Positions 1 through 5,155 of a DNA stretch of 5,155 nucleotides are shown here, piece after piece (within the stretch, counting starts at the first letter, position 1; every line of letters starts with the position of its first letter). The DNA lies in NCBI GenBank assembly GCA_030618905.1, contig JAUXCL010000179.1:1-5155 (forward strand), in the 5' to 3' direction. The notes under the pieces are model-generated. The model did no database searches. It was given only the letters and a program-made list of their open reading frames with translations, and had not been told where the DNA came from. The stretch comes from Bacteroidales bacterium. Its GTDB lineage: Bacteria > Bacteroidota > Bacteroidia > Bacteroidales > B18-G4. A program made the translations under genes and the position numbers.

Positions 1-1102
1 TTCCATCCATCAGGTAGCTTTTTCCCATGGCAAGCATCTTGTTCAGATTAGGTTCCAGGTGAATGGCAATCTGCCCGATAAATTGTGTCTTGGCCCCTTT
101 GAGTTGGAGGGTGCCCAGCTTTTTATCTCTTAGCTTTTTTAATTCATTGTGTACCAGTTTGATCGTCCGGTTCATGGTGCCATTCGTGGTGCCCATGTAT
201 ATTCCCCAGATCCCGGTATCGGTGTATGATTGAAAGGTAGACTCGATATGGTACGTGAACCCGTATTTCTCCCTGATCATCAGGTTGAGCCTGGAATTCA
301 AGCCTGGTCCTCCGAGAATATTGTTCAGCAGGGAAAAAGTGATCCTTTTGGGATCCTGCATGGAATAGGCTTTATTGCCCATCATGCAATGATTCTGGAA
401 ACTATTTTTCTCCAGCACTTTACCGGATGGCTGGTAGCCATTGAATAATTCACGTGCTGCTCTTTGACCATTGGGTAATGTCGTGTTGAAATATTTTTCT
501 GCCAGGCGGGTGACCTTCTTCAAACTGATCTTACCCACAGAGCATATGACCATCTCCTCCGTCCTGTAATTCTTCCGGATAAATTCCAGGATATTTTCCC
601 GTTGGAAGCGTTTGATCACCTCGGGTTCTCCGAGTATGTTACGGCTTAACGGGTGGCCGTTAAAAATCTGCTTTTCAAATTCGTCATAAATATGCTCAAA
701 AGGAGTATCCAGGTAGGAGTTGATCTCATCGATGATCACATCTTTTTCCTTTTCAATTTCTTTTGCAGGAAAAACAGAATTGAAGCTGATGTCGGATATC
801 AGCTCGAACGCCCGCTCATAATAATTGCGCAGAAAAGAGGCGAAAATACAGGTGTATTCTTTGGTGGTAAAAGCATTCAGGTCGCCACCAACACTTTCCA
901 GGCGGCTCAGCACATGATATGCTTTTCGCTTTTTGGTTCCCTTGAAAATGCTGTGCTCAATGAAATGGGCCATGCCGTTCTCAGGATCCAGTTCATCCCT
1001 CGAACCCGTATTGATAAAGATCCCAAAATGTGCAATCTGGTTCTCCACCTCCAAATGCAACACCCGAATCCCATTCCCTAATGTAAAATCCTGCAATTCC
1101 AT
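1..1102 (-). CDS. M16 family zinc metallopeptidase (pitrilysin/processing-peptidase type), C-terminus cut by window edge
   Basis: This is a probable zinc endopeptidase of family M16; such enzymes degrade or process peptides inside a clam-shell of two homologous halves. The reading frame is open for 367 codons and runs off base 1. The inverted zinc motif HxxEH is at residues 46-50 (HFIEH, in the context GMAHFIEHSIFKGT). The third zinc ligand is E126 in DVIIDEI, 75 residues after H50, with the accessory E119 seven residues before it, as in active M16 enzymes. The second half carries GGPGLNSRL (264-272), REKYGFTY (277-284) and SYTDTGIWGIYMGT (292-305), which match the usual M16 C-terminal domain. 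About 40-60 residues are probably missing from a family length near 410. The start is well fixed: in-frame TAA and TAG lie 7-12 bases upstream of the ATG, and no signal peptide precedes the domain, so the product is probably cytoplasmic. No Shine-Dalgarno sequence is visible. The substrate is unknown. Confidence 0.93.
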   Translation of the reverse strand, partial: MELQDFTLGNGIRVLHLEVENQIAHFGIFINTGSRDELDPENGMAHFIEHSIFKGTKKRKAYHVLSRLESVGGDLNAFTTKEYTCIFASFLRNYYERAFELISDISFNSVFPAKEIEKEKDVIIDEINSYLDTPFEHIYDEFEKQIFNGHPLSRNILGEPEVIKRFQRENILEFIRKNYRTEEMVICSVGKISLKKVTRLAEKYFNTTLPNGQRAARELFNGYQPSGKVLEKNSFQNHCMMGNKAYSMQDPKRITFSLLNNILGGPGLNSRLNLMIREKYGFTYHIESTFQSYTDTGIWGIYMGTTNGTMNRTIKLVHNELKKLRDKKLGTLQLKGAKTQFIGQIAIHLEPNLNKMLAMGKSYLMDG

Positions 1103-1118
1103 GCTTATCTATTAAATT

Positions 1119-1738
<620 letters not shown>

Positions 1739-1760
1739 GGGTTAAACTGTTAAATTGTTA

Positions 1761-1788
1761 CTCGTGATACGTGACGCGTGACGCGTGA
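1761..1788. repeat. Heptanucleotide tandem array, 4 units around CGCGTGA
   Basis: Four 7-bp units follow each other: CTCGTGA, TACGTGA, CGCGTGA, CGCGTGA, then a partial CG before the hairpin at 1791. It lies in the 86-bp gap between the large gene and the lipoprotein gene. Directly to its left is a short octamer series (GTTAAACT, GTTAAATT, GTTA at 1741-1760). A 10-bp direct repeat TAAACTGTTA occurs on both sides (1743-1752 and 1808-1817). The array shares its unit with the array at 4863-4890. Confidence 0.85.
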
Positions 1789-1790
1789 CG

Positions 1791-1807
1791 TCCCGCCTAA
1801 GGCGGGA
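1791..1807. other. Perfect GC-rich hairpin (7-bp stem, 3-nt loop) in the intergenic gap
   Basis: TCCCGCC, loop TAA, GGCGGGA form an uninterrupted 7-bp inverted repeat that stands out in AT-richer surroundings. It lies 18 bases after the stop codon of the large minus-strand gene, so it could slow or end transcription or protect the 3' end of that message. Neither strand has a T-run after the stem, so it is not a classical intrinsic terminator. It could equally be a dispersed intergenic palindrome. The structure is certain and the role is not. Confidence 0.7.
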
Positions 1808-1824
1808 TAAACTGTTACGAGGAA

Positions 1825-4800
1825 TTACGATTTTCGTTCTTCGTTCTTCGCTCTTACTTCTTTAAAAATAACACCTTTGTTCTTCCGCCCGTCAATCTTC
1901 ACCAACAACGGCTTTTCAAACTTAAGGTGTCGTATAAACTCATCTTCATAAAAGGCTTTTATTCCTGCCAGGTAATCCAGATCATAGCTTCCATCATTGA
2001 TAAAGGGATTGATGGTAAAATAGCCTACCTGGAAGGAGGTCAGGTTCTGAAAAAAATGCGTTCCCTGGCTTGGGTCAATCCGGTAGTCTTTAAGGCCTGA
2101 TTCGACGATCACCCGCGCTGCCGATATCTGTGGCCACTTCACAGGAATTCCCAACCATGGGTCTGTTGACCCCCATCGTCCCGGACCGATAAGTATATAG
2201 TTCTTATCATCCTGGATAAATCTTGCATTGATGGCGTTAATCTTATCAGCAATTTCCTTGCTCTTTGCCGCATTAAATGTTTCCGGTTTGACATAAACCA
2301 GGTCATACACATCCTTGATGATACCATTTCCAAGTGCAGCATTACAGGTAATGATCGTCTCTGCTATATCGACATTTTCGATATCAACCTGGCCTAATTC
2401 CTCATTATCAACGATGGGCCTGATTTGTAATAAATTGAATACCCTGGGTACATCAGCCTCATTATTCAGATCAACAGCAAACTCGATCTCCACTGGCTTT
2501 CCCATTTCCCTTTCACCGATCTTCAGTACCTCATCCAATATCTCAGCAAGCGGGAAAGTATTGTGTTTGAGTATGCCAGAAAAAGTAATCAGTTTCTTGC
2601 CGTCATACTGGATCCCGTCACGGATGATATGATTCTGAAAATCATAGGTCGAAGCAACATACTTAATGGACTTGTCTTTTTCGGCCTCATTGATTTTCAA
2701 TTTCAGGAGATTGATACTCTCATCAACACTGGGCTTAAAATGCTCTTCTTTCAGGTCCAGGGCATAAAAATATTTCTGTGTTTCCTTCAGGGTGCTATCC
2801 GGCGTATAAGTTTGTAAGATCTTCCTGGGATATTTTGGAGAAAATCTCAATGACGAACCACCATCAACAATATATTTACCCAATCCTAAAGCTATGTTAG
2901 CAATTCCGTCTTCAGATTTCTCAGGGGCGATGGGATAAAAATTGATTGACCTCGCAACCCCTGACAGGGTTGGATAAAAACAATCGTTGTATCTTTTTCC
3001 ACAGACAGGCTGCATGACAATCCCCATTTTTTCTTCGTCGATAACATTAGATGTGGCTGTCATGTATGCTTTAGAATCCTTAAAATAGGCGGAAGCATAT
3101 ACACTTTTAATGGCAATACTTATCATCTCGATCATCTTTCGCTCATTAGTCCTGGAAACATTGGGAATCATATAGGTAGAATAAATCCCTGCAAAAGGCT
3201 GATAATAAGAATCTTCCAATAAACTGGAGGACCTGATGGCGATTGGATTCTCTGCCAGTTTCATAAAGGCATATAAGTCCTCATGAATATGAAAAGGAAG
3301 TTGTGCATTGATGAATGCTTCAAGGATTTCAGGATCCGGCTTATCGGAAAGCGCAATTTCATAAAGGTTGTTTTCCTCCATGAACTCATCAAAGATATCA
3401 GTACCGATCACGACGGTTTTGGGAATGGTAACCTGGATCCTGTCCCATTTACTGTACAGGCCGTTCCTTTTGATCATGGAATCCAGGAAGGCCAGTCCGC
3501 GTGCTTTACCGCCAATCGATCCCAAACCCATTCTGGATACGATAAAATATTCATCAAAGCGGTCTTTATAGAACTGGGCGATGACACCCCGGGCTTTTGA
3601 CATGCGAAATTCCCCGATGGCATCGAAAACATACCTTCTGACTTCATCAAGGTCATTAAAATCCTCAAGGGTTATGTCTTTGAATAATTCTGCCAATGGG
3701 AACAGGGCACGGGCACGTAACCATTTTGAAAAATGGTTCCTGGCGAGATGGTACTTCAGGGGTTCATCAGGTACCTGGAAAACCTTATTCTGTAATGCGC
3801 GTAAGTCTTCAGCCCGCACAATTTCTTCCCCCGTTTCCGGGTTCTGGAAAACAAAATCACCAAAGGCAAAATATTCTTTGATGAAAGATTTCAATTGAAT
3901 AGATAAGGTCTTGGAATTTTTATTGATGAACCCCACCTTAAGCTCCTTAGCATGTTTGGCATATTGTTTATCTGAGGATTGCAAAAGCACCGGCATCAGG
4001 GGATCATCCTTTTTGATCAGTTTGCTCAGCTTAATACCGGCTTCGGGGTCTTTTTTCCCTTCTCTTAAATATGAGATATCTGATATAACGCCAAGCATGT
4101 TATGCTTGTATTTTTCATAATATTCCAGTGCCTCTTCAAAGTTTGTTGCCAGCAGGATCTTAGGTCTCCCTCTCATGCGAAGCGTGCGCTGGTGCTCATT
4201 CAGGCCTTCGGTCATAAAAGTTAGCGACTGCTTGAAAATAATCTTGTAGATATTGGGCAGGTAACTCGAGTAGAAGCGCACTGAGTCTTCAACCAACAGT
4301 ATCACTTGCACGCCGACATTGCTTACATCCTGGTCGACATTCATCCGGTCCTCAATCAACTTGATGATTGCAAGCAGAAGGTCGGCATTGCCCAGCCAGC
4401 TGAACATGTAATCGATGGCACTCAGGTTCTCTTCGCTAAGCTGAATGGCAGTCCTGCGTGAAAAGGGGATCAATACCACAATGGGGATGTCGGGATAATT
4501 TTCCTTAATCCTGTTGGCCCAGCTAAAGTCCCCGGTATCTTCAGCACTCAGCATGGTAATGATGAGGTCAATATGTACCTCCTTCATCACCTTATAGGCT
4601 TCTTGTTCACTGCTGGCCTGGATAAATTGTGGCGGGTATCTCAGGTTAAGCGAAACATATTCATTGAAGATCTGCTCGTCAATCCGGCCGTCCTCTTCCA
4701 GGATAAATGCATCATAGGTGCTTGATACCAGCAGCACATGATAGATCCTCTTCTTCATCAGGTTATCAAAGGAGATGTGCTGGAAGTATTGTGCCGGAAG

Positions 4801-4827
4801 CTTGCGTTTAAAGTTCTGAGGTGACAT
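1825..4827 (-). CDS. Receiver-receiver-PPDK_N (PEP/pyruvate-binding, ATP-grasp) protein
   Basis: A 1000-residue cytoplasmic protein. Residues ~28-160 form a degenerate receiver-like domain: LLVSS replaces the acidic pair and DLIITM lacks the phosphoacceptor aspartate. Residues ~174-318 form a second receiver with all key positions present: E180-D181, D250 (VISDIS), S284 and K303, plus an insertion of about 30 residues after the first strand and helix. A linker leads to a PPDK_N ATP-grasp domain (~435-805) with GSIGGKARGLAFL (436-448), AIRSSSLLEDS (530-540, R532), FAG (545-547), GLGKYIVDG (648-656), EIEFAVD (780-786) and LQIRP (800-804). A tail follows with GPGRWGSTDPWLGIP (881-895). I find no GGxxSHxAI-type phosphohistidine motif and no PEP/pyruvate TIM barrel, so the full dikinase or PEP synthase reaction is unlikely. 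A signal-regulated phosphotransfer or nucleotide-binding role is inference. The ATG at 4827 is the first after an in-frame TAA 16-18 bases upstream; M24 is an alternative start. The last residues are encoded by a heptamer array. Confidence 0.93.
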   Translation of the reverse strand: MSPQNFKRKLPAQYFQHISFDNLMKKRIYHVLLVSSTYDAFILEEDGRIDEQIFNEYVSLNLRYPPQFIQASSEQEAYKVMKEVHIDLIITMLSAEDTGDFSWANRIKENYPDIPIVVLIPFSRRTAIQLSEENLSAIDYMFSWLGNADLLLAIIKLIEDRMNVDQDVSNVGVQVILLVEDSVRFYSSYLPNIYKIIFKQSLTFMTEGLNEHQRTLRMRGRPKILLATNFEEALEYYEKYKHNMLGVISDISYLREGKKDPEAGIKLSKLIKKDDPLMPVLLQSSDKQYAKHAKELKVGFINKNSKTLSIQLKSFIKEYFAFGDFVFQNPETGEEIVRAEDLRALQNKVFQVPDEPLKYHLARNHFSKWLRARALFPLAELFKDITLEDFNDLDEVRRYVFDAIGEFRMSKARGVIAQFYKDRFDEYFIVSRMGLGSIGGKARGLAFLDSMIKRNGLYSKWDRIQVTIPKTVVIGTDIFDEFMEENNLYEIALSDKPDPEILEAFINAQLPFHIHEDLYAFMKLAENPIAIRSSSLLEDSYYQPFAGIYSTYMIPNVSRTNERKMIEMISIAIKSVYASAYFKDSKAYMTATSNVIDEEKMGIVMQPVCGKRYNDCFYPTLSGVARSINFYPIAPEKSEDGIANIALGLGKYIVDGGSSLRFSPKYPRKILQTYTPDSTLKETQKYFYALDLKEEHFKPSVDESINLLKLKINEAEKDKSIKYVASTYDFQNHIIRDGIQYDGKKLITFSGILKHNTFPLAEILDEVLKIGEREMGKPVEIEFAVDLNNEADVPRVFNLLQIRPIVDNEELGQVDIENVDIAETIITCNAALGNGIIKDVYDLVYVKPETFNAAKSKEIADKINAINARFIQDDKNYILIGPGRWGSTDPWLGIPVKWPQISAARVIVESGLKDYRIDPSQGTHFFQNLTSFQVGYFTINPFINDGSYDLDYLAGIKAFYEDEFIRHLKFEKPLLVKIDGRKNKGVIFKEVRAKNEERKS
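1833..1860. repeat. Heptanucleotide array inside the 3' end of the large gene (TTCGTTC units)
   Basis: Plus-strand units TTCGTTC, TTCGTTC, TTCGCTC and TTACTTC follow each other with a 7-bp period. On the coding strand they read GAAGTAA, GAGCGAA, GAACGAA, GAACGAA and encode the charged tail EVRAKNEE just before the TAA stop. The array differs in sequence from the other three in this window but has the same period. With only four units, two of them imperfect, it could be a chance low-complexity stretch. Confidence 0.65.
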
Positions 4828-4845
4828 GGTGGATTCGAATTATTG

Positions 4846-4853
4846 CAAAAATA
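4846..4853 (-). promoter_or_regulatory. Candidate Bacteroidota -7 promoter element (TATTTTTG) for the large gene
   Basis: On the minus strand the sequence TATTTTTG matches the Bacteroidota sigma-ABfr -7 consensus TAnnTTTG at every fixed base and ends 18 bases before the ATG at 4827. That would give a short leader of about 10-15 bases. No TTTG is seen at the expected -33 distance; that region is occupied by the heptamer array at 4863-4890. The match is seen directly; promoter activity is inferred. Confidence 0.5.
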
Positions 4854-4862
4854 AGTAATTAA

Positions 4863-4890
4863 GTGACGAGTGACGCGTTACGCGTGACGA
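4863..4890. repeat. Heptanucleotide tandem array, 4 units around GTGACGC
   Basis: Units GTGACGA, GTGACGC, GTTACGC and GTGACGA run with a 7-bp period in the divergent gap upstream of the large gene. The sequences GTGACGCGT and ACGCGTGACG also occur in the array at 1761-1788, in the same orientation. The array covers the -33 region of the candidate minus-strand promoter. It also contains the GTG (4884) that would be the most plausible original start of the rightward thioredoxin-like gene. Confidence 0.85.
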
Positions 4891-5028
4891 GAAAAATAAC
4901 TTTTACTTTCCCTACTTGTTTCCTGCAATTTCTCTGGAGATAAAAAAGAAAATACATCAGCGTTTAATTATCTGATTCAGGGTAATGTCATTAGCGGTGA
5001 TAGCATTGAGATATCTAAATGGCATTGA
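4884..5028 (+). pseudogene. Apparent N-terminal part of a TlpA-like lipoprotein, out of frame with its thioredoxin domain
   Basis: From GTG 4884 one frame reads VTRKITFTF, a typical signal-peptide start, and then would hit a stop. The next frame (open 4900-5025) reads LLLSLLVSC, an excellent lipobox with its cysteine codon at 4924-4926. It continues NFSGDKKENTS and then a segment ending GDSIEISKWH before TGA at 5026-5028. The thioredoxin motif follows in the first frame again. One extra base near 4901-4912 and one missing base near 5018-5026 would explain the pattern. This could be a decayed gene or sequencing/assembly error. No ATG precedes the lipobox in frame, so the start is uncertain. 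Confidence 0.5.
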
Positions 5029-5155
5029 TCCTGAATTCCTTCTGGTTTTCCGGCTGTGGTCCATGCAGGAAGTTTAACGGAGAAACCTCTAAGATCTATG
5101 GTGATTTGAAAGAACAAGGTATTGAGATCATCAGTATCAACAGTGATCAAAGCAA
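5019..5155 (+). CDS. TlpA/ResA-like thioredoxin-fold protein, N-terminus uncertain, C-terminus beyond the window
   Basis: The frame is open from ATG 5019 (directly after an in-frame TAA) to the window end. It encodes LNSFWFSGCGPCRKFNGE and then GIEIISINSD. The FWxSxCGPC motif, with cysteine codons at 5055-5057 and 5064-5066, is the redox active site of TlpA/ResA-type thiol-disulfide proteins. The following helix and the IEIISINSD strand fit the thioredoxin fold. These proteins normally work in the periplasm, reducing or rearranging disulfides, and in Bacteroidota are often lipoproteins. The normal signal sequence lies just upstream but in another frame, so ATG 5019 is probably not the native start. 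The gene is divergent from the large minus-strand gene. Family assignment is strong and gene integrity is doubtful. Confidence 0.75.
   Translation, partial: MALILNSFWFSGCGPCRKFNGETSKIYGDLKEQGIEIISINSDQS

Noticed and set aside
653..1081. 142-residue plus-strand open frame
   Set aside because: It lies antisense to the M16 gene, whose frame carries the zinc motif and conserved C-terminal blocks; the plus-strand product has no recognisable family features.
1791..1807. Classical intrinsic terminator
   Set aside because: The stem is perfect but no T-run follows on either strand.
2315..4120. Several plus-strand and minus-strand open frames of 60-105 residues
   Set aside because: All lie inside the 1000-residue gene in other frames and show no domain or start signal of their own.
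1825..4827. Annotation as PEP synthase or pyruvate phosphate dikinase (ppsA/ppdK)
   Set aside because: Only the nucleotide-binding N domain is present; the histidine and PEP/pyruvate domains are not recognisable, and two receiver domains precede it.

Overview
The window looks like a piece of a Bacteroidota chromosome, probably from the Bacteroidales or a related environmental lineage. The main grounds are family-level: an M16 zinc peptidase, a lipoprotein whose C-terminal half recalls the gliding/type IX secretion protein GldN/PorN, a 1000-residue receiver plus pyruvate-phosphate-dikinase-N-domain protein, and a TlpA-like thioredoxin. Supporting signs are starts without clear Shine-Dalgarno sequences and one perfect match to the Bacteroidota -7 promoter element TAnnTTTG. 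No rRNA, tRNA, insertion sequence, CRISPR array or phage gene was seen.

Layout: three genes lie on the minus strand in transcription order 4827 to 1. The first (4827-1825) encodes a large protein with a degenerate receiver domain, a second receiver domain with its catalytic residues intact, and an ATP-grasp PPDK_N domain. It has no recognisable phosphohistidine or PEP/pyruvate barrel domain. The second (1738-1190) encodes a 182-residue lipoprotein. The third (1102 to beyond base 1) encodes an M16 peptidase cut by the window edge. They are separated by 86 and 87 bp with no convincing terminator, so partial co-transcription is possible but not shown. On the right, reading rightward, is the start of a TlpA-like thioredoxin protein (CGPC motif). 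Its upstream signal-peptide region seems to be broken by two compensating frameshifts.

The most unusual structure is a set of four short tandem arrays, all with a 7-bp period but with three different unit families, lying at every gene junction: 1119-1216 (CCTACCG/CCTACTG, 14 units), 1761-1788 (CGCGTGA), 1833-1860 (TTCGTTC) and 4863-4890 (GTGACGC). Two of them encode the C-terminal residues of the genes they touch. One covers the region where the -33 promoter element of the big gene should be. Two related arrays in the same orientation bracket the big gene. A perfect GC-rich hairpin (1791-1807) adjoins one array.

How the genes work together is not clear from sequence. A receiver-regulated kinase-like protein, an envelope lipoprotein and a peptidase do not form a known pathway, and I do not claim one. 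I saw no defence or mobile system.
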